A DNA stretch of 64,000 nucleotides from Sceloporus undulatus (taxonomy: Eukaryota > Chordata > Lepidosauria > Squamata > Phrynosomatidae): the NCBI RefSeq assembly GCF_019175285.1, contig NC_056524.1, positions 95,427,080 through 95,491,079 of the forward strand. Direction: 5' to 3'. The translations under genes were made by a program, and so were the position numbers. A model generated the notes under the pieces. The model was given only the letters and a program-made list of their open reading frames with translations, was not told the DNA's origin and did not search any database. Within the stretch, counting starts at the first letter, position 1, and the number at the start of each line of letters is the position of its first letter. Of the stretch, positions 23,076 through 36,300 are shown in pieces.

Positions 23076-24060
23076 TTTAACCAAATTAATCATGCTCAAT
23101 GAGTTTGTTACAAAGGTATGATCAGGAAAAAAACAAATCTTTGTCAGTATAATTAAATAGTAGTGTTGTTCATCAGCTTCTGGATAAATAGAAGTTGCTG
23201 TATTTCCAAAACTATGTTGGTGGGAGTGTATATTTGGGATTTTGTGGCTAGGATCCAGTAGTTTATTCTTTTGGGATCCCACTTCTTCCATTAACATTGC
23301 TGACCATTCCTTTCCTGCACCCCCCCCCCCCCCCCCCACACTGAAAGCCAGCCCCCCAGGGCTATGGAAACTTCAGGAACAGGTCTGTGCCATAATAGTG
23401 GGCTACATCAAGAAGAAGAGGGCAAGACGGTCCTAATTCTGCTGGTGCTGGCTACAAAAGAACACTATGGGATCCTGGACCTAGCTATTTTTCAATTTTT
23501 CATGTGCTTTTTAAAGTAAAACACTACTTATATGTTAGTTACAAAGTAATGAATCATGCATTATTTCAAACAAGTAACACGGTGGCATTAATGTTCTAAT
23601 TAAAAGAAAATTACACATTAACAATGTACAGTACTCTACATTCTGGTTACAAAGCAGCTTGTAGCCTCACATAGAATAAAGACAGACTCCTTTCTCAAAA
23701 GAAGGTGCTTTGTTGCTGCCAATGGTGAAGGAATTTTTATTGCATTTCTTTTATTGCCTTTCTTCCCAGATACCTTAAGGCTATCTTTAGGGGGTGGGTT
23801 GAAGCTTAACCTTTATATCTCTTTATCTTTTTAAAAAAGTAAATCTAATGCTAACATACTAACTCTTTTGAACAGCATTCCAAACTGTGGGTGATTCACA
23901 TATCTCAGCATAAAAGAAGAGAGGAATTCTGGCAGATTTTTACTCTTCTCAAAGAGGTTTGTTGTTCCCCAAGTTAGGATTTTTATGATAAGGCTTTATT
24001 TCACCTGGTTTATGTTTAAGTTCTTAAGAAATTCTGCTTTATGTTTAAGTTCTAATTACT
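23076..24060. other. Intergenic, no gene seen
   Basis: A poly-C tract lies at about 23321-23337. No gene or clear repeat recognised. Confidence 0.45.
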
Positions 24061-24117
24061 GTGATAGAGTCACCTTAGGGTCACCATAAGTCAGAAACAA
24101 CTTCAAGGCACACAATA
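24061..24117 (+). mobile_element. tRNA-derived SINE, 3' end fragment
   Basis: CACCTTAGGGTCACCATAAG, then TCAGAAACAACTTCAAGGCA and CACAA match the 3' end of the SINE at 44862-45068. Confidence 0.75.
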
Positions 24118-24269
24118 ATGGCTTTTTAGTTGTATTATTTAAAAGGTAGATCTTTTTGTTTTTAACAATATTGTAAAAGAAATCCAAGTGTTAGTTCCAA
24201 CCACAGTAGACTCATTGAGTAAATTGAGATTGTTAAATCCCCCCTCCCATGTGTTTTGAGTCCATGCTA

Positions 24270-24533
24270 GACTCAGAAGGCAGCTTCCCTCCCCCTGCAT
24301 GGCTCTGAGTCCATGACAGACTTGGAAAGCAGCTGAGAGGGGCAGCAGCAAAATACTGGACTTTCTCCTCCATCCCAGCTTACTCCCTGGAGAGGAAACC
24401 CAGAATGGAGTAGCCTGCAAGGGTGTGCATGCACTACTCCTGCCACTGGCAGAAGGGCCCAACCAGGTATCACCCTTCCCTTTCTGGGTGTCACCCGGTG
24501 CAGACTGCACCCCTCACATCCCCTGGTGATGCA
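24270..24533 (-). mobile_element. hAT remnant related to 7815-8124
   Basis: The right part GGGTGTCACCCGGTGCAGAC and CTGGTGATGCATTG mirrors the GTGTCACCC-rich terminal region of the element at 7815-8124, in the opposite orientation. Left boundary not resolved. Confidence 0.5.
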
Positions 24534-26040
24534 TTGTTCACATACTCACGTGAAAAAAAGCCAACATATGTGTCCACATAGATACATTCAGCTTACAAAT
24601 CATTCAAAAAAAAAGAAAACCATGATCAAATACTAGCAGCATAAAAATGACAACATAATCCCACATGTATTTACTCATATGTAATTTCTACTGGGTTTGG
24701 TAGGACTTACTGCTAGTGAATGTGTTTGCCTTATATTTTAAAAGGATGAATAAATTAAAAGGTCTCCATCTAAGCACTTGAAGGTCAGTGAATGTGGTTC
24801 CTTACAACTTTCTCTGTGAATAGCACTGAATAAAAAACGTCACCATGGCTGATATGTTCCTGAACTGTACCAGGTTTTTAAAGGTTAAAAAACCAATAAT
24901 GTTACATTAAAATCGACACCTTGTTGTATTGTTTGAACGTTGATTGTGCCAGGAAACATAACAGAATCAGTATAGATGTGTGAAAATTAGTAAGACAGTT
25001 GTTCTTTACAAACTGAGGAAAGTAAATGTACTTTCTTAAGCTACAGTCTCACCTTGCTGATGACTAGCTTGGATCCAATCTTAATCATGTCTAGAGTAGA
25101 TTGATCAAAATCAATGGGATCTATTTCAGTAATTACTAACCAGTGACATTGATTTCAAGAAATGTGACTATGTCTGGATTTATTGATTTATTTATTGTAT
25201 TAGAGACTGATCTACTTGTTAAATTATTTGCATATTGTCTCTTGCAATGATGTCCATGTTGCATCTTGTCTGCATTCAGGGGTTCAAACTGGAAGATTTT
25301 ATAGTGTTTTGCAAGACTAACCAATAAAATTAACAAACTGTTGGTTTTATTTATGTAAAAGAAGCCTATCTTTCATCTTCACACAAAATTAGATGAAAAT
25401 GTAAATATTTTTGCAATGAAACGTTTTTTTAATTCTTACATTTCACATAGCTTTTGAGCTGTGGTTACCCTGTTCCTACTGCTTGGTTTGGTTTTTGAAT
25501 GAAAGTTTAATGTGTGTATTGATCCACTAGAGGGCAAAAGTATCCAGGTTTTTTTATAAACAAACATGCAGTACAAAATCAGGCTCTGGTTTCAAAATGG
25601 GTTCAGCGTCAAGAAACATTAAATTCAAGCAATATAGAGAGAAGTAGTTATGGCTAATTTAAATATCTAATAATTCTTCTTTTCTTGTAGTTTGTGCATA
25701 AGACTGATAATGGATTTTTCATTTGACCAACCAGATCTTTAAAATATGTGTAGCACCTGTGGCTTGGAAGTATAATTATTTCGCAAAATAATATACCTGT
25801 TGCTTACTAAGTGTAACTGGGGGAAGGGGCATTAAAATGGCAAATGAGATTCAATGTAAGTAATGGCCATGCCATTTCTTACTCAAGAGGAAAACATATC
25901 TGCACACAATGAGTTTTCAGTCCATCTCTACTTATCCCACAACTGCTAAATTTACTGGGGATTTGGGAGATTATCACACCAGGGCCAATTCAGCAATAAT
26001 CATGGTAGTGAAAGCTAATGCAACAGCGGCGCTGTAGTGC
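24534..26040. other. Intergenic, no gene seen
   Basis: Sequence without recognised genes. A short terminus-like motif TTATCACACCAGGGCCAATT at 25974-25993 resembles the left end of the composite at 54815. Confidence 0.45.
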
Positions 26041-26080
26041 TCAATATTTTTGCAATCGCACAATAATTGTGACATAAATA

Positions 26081-26082
<2 letters not shown>

Positions 26083-26131
<49 letters not shown>
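26083..26131. repeat. (AT)n microsatellite
   Basis: Uninterrupted AT run of about 24 units. Confidence 0.95.
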
Positions 26132-26133
<2 letters not shown>

Positions 26134-26439
26134 GGAGCAATCCCCTTTCTCTGAATAAAGTGGTAAAAGGCAAGAGCTTAGTCCAGCCTGGGAGCACCAA
26201 CAAGAAGCACGGATCCCTTCTACTCTCTCATCCATCCAGCCTTTAGGATGAGCACAAACAGCTTTGACTGCCAGAATTTTCTAAGTTCTTTGGCATCATT
26301 TTCCTTTGCATCTTTTGTTACATGCCCTTAAGTTTTACCCTCAACTTATCCATGAGTCATATCAAAATCCATAATTTTGGCCTCAAAACCTGCCCTCGAC
26401 TTATACATGAGGTTGACTTATAGTCAAATATATACGGTA
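26132..26439 (-). mobile_element. TIR element with TACCGTATATA termini, minus strand
   Basis: The right end reads as TTACCGTATATATTTGAC on the minus strand. The interior (CATCCAGCCTTTAGGATGAG) is the reverse complement of a block in the element at 28382-28760. No ORF. Confidence 0.65.
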
Positions 26440-26444
26440 AACAC

Positions 26445-26700
26445 ACAAATGACACTCTGCTCTGCTCTAGACCCACAACGAATTCCAACTCCCAGAATTC
26501 CATAGCCTTGAGGCAGAAATAGTTAAAGCAGTGCCAAACTGGGTTATTTCTCCTTTTTGGATGCAGTCTAGGAACTGGAGTTTTGTGGGACATTTCGCCT
26601 CCTGCATCAGAAAGCTCTGGGGGACAAACTCCAATCCCCAGGCTTCCCTAGCACTGAGCCAGGACTAGATTATGGCTGCAGTGTGTTTTGGACCACATTT
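26445..26700. mobile_element. Degraded palindromic MITE, GGTCC type
   Basis: Contains CAACTCCCAGAATTCC, TAGCACTGAGCCAGGACTAG and the end CTGCAGTGTGTTTTGGACC, as in the copy at 12690-12900, but rearranged. Confidence 0.55.
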
Positions 26701-26925
26701 AAAGCAGGCAAAAAGCAAAAAGTCAGAGTTGGCATGTGGATTTTTAATGCAAGATCCAACAATGCACTCTTGATGTCCGAAAACAAGCAGAGTTTGGAAA
26801 AGGGAGGGTAATGCAGAGCAGGGGAGGAGGAACTCTGGCTCTTTTTCAAAAGTGTGGCCTTCCTCCTCTTTCCCTTGCAGGAGGAGTGTCTCTTTTTCAC
26901 GGAAGAGGCTTTGCCCACAGCCAGC

Positions 26926-26936
26926 ATGGAGGAAAG
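26926..26936 (+). CDS. Gene B exon 1, predicted initiator exon (coding part)
   Basis: The ATG sits in a favourable context (CAGCATGGA, A at -3 and G at +4). ATG GAG GAA AG is followed by the donor gtatgt, so the split Arg codon AG|A joins exon 2 in frame: MEER then [11 protein letters not shown], a good signal-peptide start. Upstream, a pyrimidine tract ends in ttgcag at 26880, so the exon may begin at 26881, or this may be part of the first exon. Alternative: the in-frame ATG at 27989, which would read through the strong acceptor at 28021-28023. Confidence 0.6.
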
Positions 26937-29900
26937 GTATGTCACTTCCACCCTGCCTTCCTGACCTTAAGGCTTAAGGGCTGCATCCACACTGCAGAAA
27001 TAATCCACTTTGACACCTCTTTAGCTATCAGGGCTCAGTGCTAAGGAATCCTGGGGAAGGGTTGTTTGTTCAAGCACCAAAGCTGTCAGACAGACATAAC
27101 CCCCAACTCCTGGGATTCTAAAGGCTGGAGCCATGGCAGTTAAAGTGGTGCAAAACTGGGTTATTTCTGCAGTGCAGATGGAGCCTTAGAGACAGAAAGC
27201 CACCTTCCTCCTCCTCCCACAGATTTAGCCTGCCTAGTTTTATAATGACTCTGCAAGATCATCTTGTTGCTCTCAGTGGTTCCCAAACTTTGTTTTTTCC
27301 AGGTAGAATTCAAGGATACAGCCCTCTTAGTCTGTAGAATCAGTATGGAAATGCATCTGAGGAAGTAGACTTTATCCCACAAAAGCTCATGCTGTCAACT
27401 TCTTTCTTTCAGGGAGGTCCACAACACACTGCAGAAATAATCCTGTTTGAGAACGCTTTAATTACCCTGGCTCAGTGCTAGGGAATCCTCGGAAGTGTGG
27501 GGCATTTAGCCTTCTCTGTCAGAGAGCTTTGGTGCCACAAGAGAATACAGTTCCCAGGATGTCCTAGCTGAGCCAGGGCAGTTAAAGCAGTCTCAATCTG
27601 GATTATTTCTACAGTGTATTTTGGACCTTGGGCAGCATCCACCCTGGAGGAATAACCCAGTTTGGTGCCACCTGGCTCAAGGCTATGAAATTCTTGTTTG
27701 AATAAACACATAGGCCCATTAGCAACCAACACTACACATGCAAATCACTCCTGCCTTTCCAGATCACACAATATATATAGCCAAGTCCTTTCCAGGCAAA
27801 CTTTCTCTGAAGATGCCAGCCACAGATGCTGGCAAAATGTCAGAAAGAAACTCTGCTAGAACATGACCACATAGCCCGAAAAACCCACAAAAACTATGGA
27901 TGCCAGCCATGAAAGCCTTTGACTTTACATTAAAATGTGTCACCTTACTCAGTTGCTAGGTCTTCCATCAGTTTTGTCAGATTCATGAATGTATAAATCT
28001 TGTTTTGTTAATTTTGATTCCAGATTCTATGCAGCAACATGCTTGGCCTTATTTGGATTGCTAAATTCTTATGGAATGGCTAGTGCTCTGGACATTAAAC
28101 CTAACGTTGTTTTGATGCTGGCTGATGATCTTGGGATTGGAGATATAGGCTGCTACGGTAACAACACTATCAAGTAAAGTATTCTCAGCTTACCTTCCTA
28201 CTAGTTTAAACCAGCTATGCACTTTAACTAAATAAAAGAAAGATTCATAACAGTCATTGATCCATCTGTTTTTTTTTCCATTCTATTTTACCTCATTATG
28301 ACTTGAGCCTCTTGTGTTAACCATTATGCTCAACTGACTACAAATCAGAGGCGCTGCCAAAAACCAAAGACCATTTTATTACCGTATATACTCAACTATA
28401 AGTCGACCTCATGTATAAGTCAAGGGTAAAATTTATGTGCATGTAACAAAGGATTAAAGGATGATGGAAAGGAAAATGATCCCAAAGAACTTAGAAAATT
28501 CTGGCAGGCATAACTTTGTGCTCATCCTAAAGGCTGGATAGATGAGAGAGTAGAGGGGATCCATGCTTCTTTTTGGTGCTACCAGGATGGACTGAGCTCT
28601 TGCCTTTTATTCAGAGAAAGTGGATAGCTCACTTTTTATACATATAAGAGTTAACGTACAGTACATACAGTACACTGGCCCATGGATAAGTCAACCCAGG
28701 TTTTTTGGGTCAAATTTTTGACAAAAAAATTCTAGACTTACACATGAGTATATACAGTAATACTGTATATTATTTCCATCTTTTGGCATACTTCATTCTC
28801 CCTCTCCCCTGAGATAATATCCATTATTTTAGGACACATTAACCAGCTCTTGACTTCAACACAGGGATTTACTATTTTACATGTAAGGAAACGTATTATC
28901 CGTATTCATGTTTGTCATGGCCTCCCTTAGTGGTTAGGCCTCTTTCAGCCCTTGGATATGATGCTCTTATTACTAGGTGTTTGTATTCCACCACCTCAAA
29001 ACCACAACTAAAGCCCATTCAGTTCTCTTGTCTTCTCTCGTATTCTGCCTTATTTTTCAACTTCAGCCTCTTTAAAGACGGCAGATTGGGAGTGAGAGAG
29101 AGATCCAAACTACCCTCACAATTTGTCCTCTTTTTGCCCATTCTGTCATTAGAGTGCCACCAACAGAGGAGTCAAGCTTGGAAAACTAACTTTTTAAAAA
29201 CTACAACTCCCCAATTCCATTTGGCTTTGTGGCCGGATGGCATTCTGGCAGGGGATTCTCGGGATGACTGTCTCCAAAAGTTAATTTTCTGAGCTTTGTG
29301 GAACAGTAGCAGCAACAGACTTTCCCACTGCTGTGTAGAAGAGGGTCTCAAGGTTGACAATCTTTGTTTGTCAACAGATTTTCCACCACAACTAAAGGAG
29401 AATTTCATTTACCTCTAGTGGCCCTTGGAACATCCTTTCAGGGACCGTGGAGGATTGCTGCCTTACAGATCCTTGTTTCAATCCAATGATCACCACAGGT
29501 GGACACACAAAAGTTCACAACATGACAATAGCAATAGCAAACACATTTCTATACCACTTATCAGCGAAATAGCACCTCCCAAGTGGTTTACTAAGCTACA
29601 GAAGGATAGAAAGCTGAGTGGACCTTGGAGCCCTCCTCTAGGATCAAATTTATAGTGTTGTGGCTGCAGTACCAGCATTAAACCACTGCGCCACCAGGGC
29701 TCTTTCGACGACAGGGCTAGAGCAATGTGCATAGTTGAAAGACAGATCTTGCCAACAGTTTTCAGAGAGGTAGCCCAGTTAGTTTCTTGCAGCATAAACA
29801 TGAGAAAGGCAGGGGGGGAATAAAAGGAATGTGGCAGCCCCTTTAACTAGGGTTGTGTGTTTCCTTTGTTTTTATTTGGGTTTTTGTGGTCAAGAGTAGT

Positions 29901-31071
29901 GTTATGTTGCATGCATGAATGTGTCTCTAGTTATCCTCTTTACATTTCTTTTGGAACCTCTTATACATTAGATGTCATTTGAAAACCATTTTTACTAGGC
30001 AAATTATTAGTAGTAGCATTTGGTAGCTTATATGCATATGATAGTGTGTTATTTCAGCTTTGTACTCTTGTAGGTCATAATGTGCTACCTAATTATATTA
30101 ATATATCACATTTTTGTCTTAGGACCCCTAACATTGACCAGCTAGCAATGGAAGGTGTGAAACTTACTCAGCATATTGCAGCAGCTTCACTTTGTACACC
30201 AAGCAGAACAGCTTTCCTGACTGGCAGATACCCCATCAGATCAGGTGGGCATGCATGTTTGGAATGTCTAGGCAGATAGACAACTGAACTAGTTTGAAGA
30301 ATTGAACAATATAACATCCCCTGTTGTTGTTGTTTTGTGCCTTCAAAGTTATTTCCAAATTATGGCAAGCCTAAGGGCCAGCCACATAACACCGGTACTT
30401 GAAGATCTTCATTGGCTGCCTATTTGCTTCCGGGCGCAATACAAGGTGTTGGTTGTTACCTATAAAGCCCTAAATGGCTTGGGCCCAGGGTACATAGAGG
30501 ACCGCCTCTCTCCATATAATCCGCCCCGCACTCTCAGATCTGGGGATAAAATCTTTTAAAGGTTCCAGATGCGAGACGAGCTGTCACCACGCAAAGGGCC
30601 TTCTCAATCGCGGCCCCTAAGCTCTGGAACTTGATCCCCGATGAGCTCCGCTCGACCCCCTCCCTAGCCCAATTTAAAAAAGGGCTGAAAACGTATTTGT
30701 TCAAACAGGCTTACCCCCAATAGCCCTATTATGTTCCCCTCCCCCCATTGTTTAGCTTGGAAGTGTTGTTGTGTATTGCCGTTGTTTTTATGCTGAGATT
30801 GTAATGTTTTTATTGTAATTTTTTATCTGTCATTGGGATGATAAATCCCACTATTGTACACCACCTTGATCTATGGAAAGGCCGGATAGAAATAAAGTTT
30901 TTATTATTATTATTATTTATTCTTGGCAACATTTATTTAGAGCAGGCATGCCCTTGTCTTCCTCTAAGACTGAGAGAGTATGACTTGGCTAGGGTCACCC
31001 AGTGGGTTTCCTTGGCTGAGCAATGATTCAGACGATAGTCTCCAAAGTCATGCACCACTACACCACACTGG

Positions 31072-31117
<46 letters not shown>

Positions 31118-33311
31118 TTCTTATATCCCACCTTTCTCCCAATATAGGGACTCAAGGCAGCAAACAAGAACTTAATACAATACAGTTTAAGAACAGTACA
31201 ATATTAAAATATATACATGTAAAATTTAAAAAGCAATTAAACAATTTTAAGAGTTAAAACAATTATGAATTAAAATGTAACGTGTTAAAATACAAATTTT
31301 AAAATTTAAATTGTACATCATTTAAAACCCAGCCCTTATCAGCTTGAAAAGGCCTGACAGCACAAGTATGTCTTTATCCGCTGCTAAAAAGATAGCAGTA
31401 GCTCTCTAGGAAGGGATTTACCAAGCTTGGGAACAGCGACTGAGAAGGCCCTCTCTTGTTCCCACCAAACAAGCTTGAGATGGTGGTGGGACAGAGAGAA
31501 TGGACTCTCCTGATGAGCTCAACACTCTAATGGGCTTGTAAAGAGAGATACAGTCCTTCAAATAACCTGGACTCAAGCTGTATAGGGTTTTATCGGTGAA
31601 GATCAGTACTTTGAATTGTGGCCAGAAATGGATTTGCAGCGAGTGGAGCTGTTGCAACAAGGGAATTGTATGTTCCCTGTAGCCAGCTCCAGTTAACAAC
31701 CTGGCTGCAGCTCTTTGTGCCACCTGAAGTTTCTGAGCACTTTTCAAAGGCAACCCCATGTAGAACACACTGCAGTAATCCAAACAGGATGTAACCAAGG
31801 CATGTACCACCGTGGCCATCTCACTTTTCCAGGAATGGGCGCAGTTGGCGCACTAGCTTTAACTGTGCAAACACACTCCTGGTCACTGCCAAAACCTGGA
31901 CATCCAAACTCAGTGTTGAATACAGAAGCACCCCCAAACTACGAATCTGAGTTTTCAGGAGAAGTGTAACCCCATCTAACACAGGCTGAATCCCTATTCC
32001 CAGATCTGTCTTTCGACTGACCAGGAGCACCTATATCTTATCTCGATTAAGCTTCAATTTGTTCACTCTCATCCAGTCCATTACAGTGGCTAGACCAGTT
32101 TAGGAGGGGAGCATCTTCCTTGAAATTAAGTGGAAAGGAGTGATAGAGCTGGGTATCATCAACATACAGGTGACTCCTTACTCCAAAGCTCTGGACAACC
32201 TCTCCCAGTGGTTTAAGTTAGATGTTAAAAAGCATAGTGGACAGCCAGCATCACCTTCCCCCAGCACCAGCTTCAAAGAATGCCCCCTCTAGAAAGAACG
32301 GAACCACTGTAAAACAAGCCTCATCCCATAGAAGCAACTCAGAAAGAGTTGATGTTTTCAAACGCTGTTGAGAAGTCCAGTAGAACCAACAGGGACGCAT
32401 TCGCCCTATCCAGTTCACTGTATAGGTCAGCCACCAAGCTGTTTCTTTCCCATAGCCAGGCCTGAAATCAGACTGACATGGATCTAGATATTCTGCCTCA
32501 TCCAGGACCCCCTCGAGTTGAGAAGCCACTACACAATCCAGCATCTTGTCCAAAATTAGAAGGTTGGAAACTGGCCTGTAATTGTCTAGTACAGTAGGGT
32601 CTAGGGAAGATTGTTTTAAAAAGAGGTCTTACCACAGCCTCTTTTAGGTGTGTTGGGACCATGCCTTGTTGTAAAGAGGCATTAATTACTTCCCTTACCC
32701 ACTCCACCAGTCCTTCTCTGGCCAGTTTAATAAGCCAGGAAGGGCAAGGGTCTAGTATACATGTAGTGGTTCTCACCTCTCTAAGAACCTTGTCCCCATT
32801 TTCAGGCTGCACAAATTGAAAAGTGTCCATCAATTCTGGACAAGCAAAGCCAAGGTTACATTCACCAAAACTGTGTCAACTTTGGTATCTGCGTCACAGC
32901 CAATCCAAGTGATTTTATCAATGAAATGGTGGGTGAATTCTTCACAGTGAGGTGTTGAGTGACTTACATTCTCTTCAGGATCAGATCGTAACAGATCCCT
33001 GACCACTCAAAACAACTCAGCTGAATGGTTCTGTGCAGCTACAATAGCTTTAGTCAGACCTTTTTTGCTGCCTTTATTGCTTCACCATACCTTTTCAGGT
33101 AGATTTTAGCCTGTTTTTGGTCAGATTCACTTGAGTTTTCTGCCACTGTTGCTTTCACCAACCCTCATTGTTGCGTCTTTAAAATAATGAATTTTGTTCT
33201 TCATGAACAAAATAGAACATAGTAGGAGGATACTTATATGTATATCTTCCATTTATTTATCTAATTGTTCTTTTTAAAAACCATCCAACCCCACCATTAG
33301 TTTAGACCACT

Positions 33312-33350
<39 letters not shown>

Positions 33351-36300
33351 TCAAAGAGCAGTTGAAAATCATGGATTAATTCAATAGTGGCTGTGGTCAC
33401 AGAACTCCTGTTTCTTTCCAAAGCAGTCAAGTTATCTTGTTGCTCTTTGCAGGATTTGTAGGAATAATGGATACTTTATATGGTATTTCAAATTTTCTGC
33501 TAGAAAGCTACAGTTCATCCTCTATAAGAGCTATTGTTTGCAATACGCTGGGAACACTAGTTCAGAACAGTACACTAGAATTCCTTGGTAGAGATTTCTA
33601 AGTACAGTGGTCCCTTGGCTTACGTGGGGGATCCGTTCCGGACGTGCATGCCCACGTAAGCCAAAAACACGTAAGCTTGAGTCCCATTCAATTGAATAGG
33701 GCTCCTGCTCGTGGCATGGGAGACCGCATACACCACAGGTGCACACGCCATTCACTCTCCGTCGTGCAGCTTCCGCATAAGCAGGAAACCGCATGTGGGT
33801 CACCTGCCTATAGCGTGGGCGCACTGTACCTCACTGAAGTACAGATCCCAAGAACCTCTACGATGGTGCCATGACAGTTAAAGTGGTATCAAACTGATAT
33901 AACATGCTGCTTTGTTATATGCAATATAAATAAGTGATTAGATTAATTCTCATCATTGTGTCAGACCTCTTTGTGCCGATCACCATTCCCTAGGTGTGGT
34001 AAGGCCTTAGGTGTGGTAAGGAAAGGATTGATTTGAGTTGCTGATATTACAACAGCCCTTTTCTCTGAGTGGGGAGTGTGTTATTCATAGCAAGATGCCT
34101 TAGATCCTGACTTAATGCTTCATCACACTAGGGGGCAAACAGGATTTAAATGAGAGTTAAACTAGAGAAAACCAGGAAATGACTGATGATTATCACATGA
34201 CATTTCCTGGTTTTCTCTAGTTTAACTCTCATTTAAATCCTGTTTGCCCCCTAGTGTGATAAAGCAGTTAGTCATGTTTGAAATTAAGGAGACAAAGTAT
34301 TCATGATTAACCTTTTGGTAGTAATTGCTCTGTTCTGAGTTGGTGCCTACATTTTTTTATTATTTATTTATTTATTTTGCAGTCCTGAGATCCATATTAA
34401 TTTCTTTAGTGAGGGGGAAAATAACACTCAACCAAAGAGACTTTTTTTACATAAATTCTTGCACAACTCCCCCCACCAACATTTATAGATAGTAATGTTG
34501 GGGAATATATACATAAGTGTGTATATTTTTTAAATAACTGGATAGGGTTTTTCCTTGGTTAATGCAGGCATGGCATCAAGCAGTTCATATCGAGCATTGC
34601 ACTGGAATGCTGGCTCAGGAGGACTCCCTGTCAATGAAACGACTTTTGCTAAAATATTGCATCAGCAAGGTTATACCACAGGACTGGTAGGTATGTAGAT
34701 ACTATGTCCATTCACTCAATGATATGGTTGTACTGTCTTATAAGCCTTCCCATTCAAGGACTGCTACAGTTACCCATTCCTGATCTACACGGATATCTAT
34801 ATAGCACAGAAAAGGAGGATGAGAAACAGGAAGTATAATGTTAACCATTTTCATAGAAAACCTTATAGGGGAAAAAATCATTTTTTCTTATAATGCCCTG
34901 GAACAAAGGAGTTCTACAAAAATGACAAAACTGAAGATAAAATTCATTTTTTAGAATAAAATGTGTTATTTACAGTTTTTCTCCCTCAATCTGTTCAGAC
35001 ATTAATATATGAAGTATATTCAAAAATAGTTATGACCTCATTTAACCTATTTCAGGTCTCAGAACAACTGAAATATGTTGGTTAAATAAATAAATAAATA
35101 AATAAATAAGGCATGCCTGGGTTGTAATATCATTTCTAGTAATGACATAGACATATCTTTGGAGCATATGAAGCTATCATAATCAAGCCATTGGTCTGTC
35201 CATCCCAATGTTGTGTACATTCACTGACAGTGGTACTCTAAGGTCACAATCAGTCTCTTCAGTGGTCTTTTGCTACCTGTGGACATGTCAGGAATTACTG
35301 CAAAAGGTTGAACATGGAACTTTATGCTTTCACCAAAGGCTAAATATGTTTCGCCCCATTGTTATGTCAGATGTGAGTCCAGATCCTGCCTCATGCATAT
35401 TACTCTCAGACTCTTATGCAACATCACCTATTTTTCTCCTGTGCATCTAAAACACCTGACATGTGCAAAAGGCCACTACCAATGAGTATGTCACATTTTA
35501 TTTATGAAGTAAATAAATCTGACCTTTATTGCTCTGTCAGCATTACATAAAATGTCAATTGCAGAAGTTGCCTTATAAAACTACTTTCACCTATTTCAGT
35601 GTCTAATGACATTCTAGGAAGTTAATTTTTGTTTTATATGATTAGTTAATGCTATTTCCATTTTTTGACCATGTGAAATAAGCTTGAGTTTTAGAAGTAC
35701 TGGTTTACCATTTCCCACCTGATATTAAACAAGAGGATACTGTTAGGACAGAATATGAAGAAATAGAATGGTTCCCAGATGGAAAGGTGATCAGGCAAGG
35801 CTGCATTCTATCAGCTGTATATTTAACTTGTATGCCAGGAACATCATACAAAGGGCAGGATTGGATTCACAGAAAGGAGGCATGAAAATTGGAGGAAGGA
35901 GCATCAACAGGCTAATATATTTATCGTATATACTCATGTATAAGTCAACCTCATGTATAAGTCGAGGGCAGTTTTTGGATCTAAAATCATGGATTTTGAT
36001 ATGACCCATGGACAAGTCAAGGGGCAAACACTGGAGGATGTTACAAAAGATCTAAAGGGGGGGAGGACAAAGCACCACTTCCCTCCCTATATCTCACTCT
36101 CTGGACCTCTCCCAAGCATCAATCTCAGCATGGAAAAGGGGAAACAAACCTCAGCGTGCACATGTGCACACACACACACTCTTCCCCTTACGAGAAGCAT
36201 CTCCAAGGCTCATGGCTTGCGAAAAGGAGGACAGACCCCACTGTCTCTCTGCTTGTCAGCCCCAGGACTCCAAGGTTCATGGCTTGCAGAAATAATGGAG

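Noticed and set aside
27989-28177. In-frame ATG at 27989 as the start of gene B
   Set aside because: It would translate through a strong splice acceptor whose phase is conserved in gene C. The exon 1 at 26926 fits better, though RNA data would decide.
29640-29702. tRNA gene
   Set aside because: The tRNA-like head belongs to a Sauria-type SINE; no complete cloverleaf was identified.
33312-33348. Regulatory array
   Set aside because: It is a plain ATC microsatellite.
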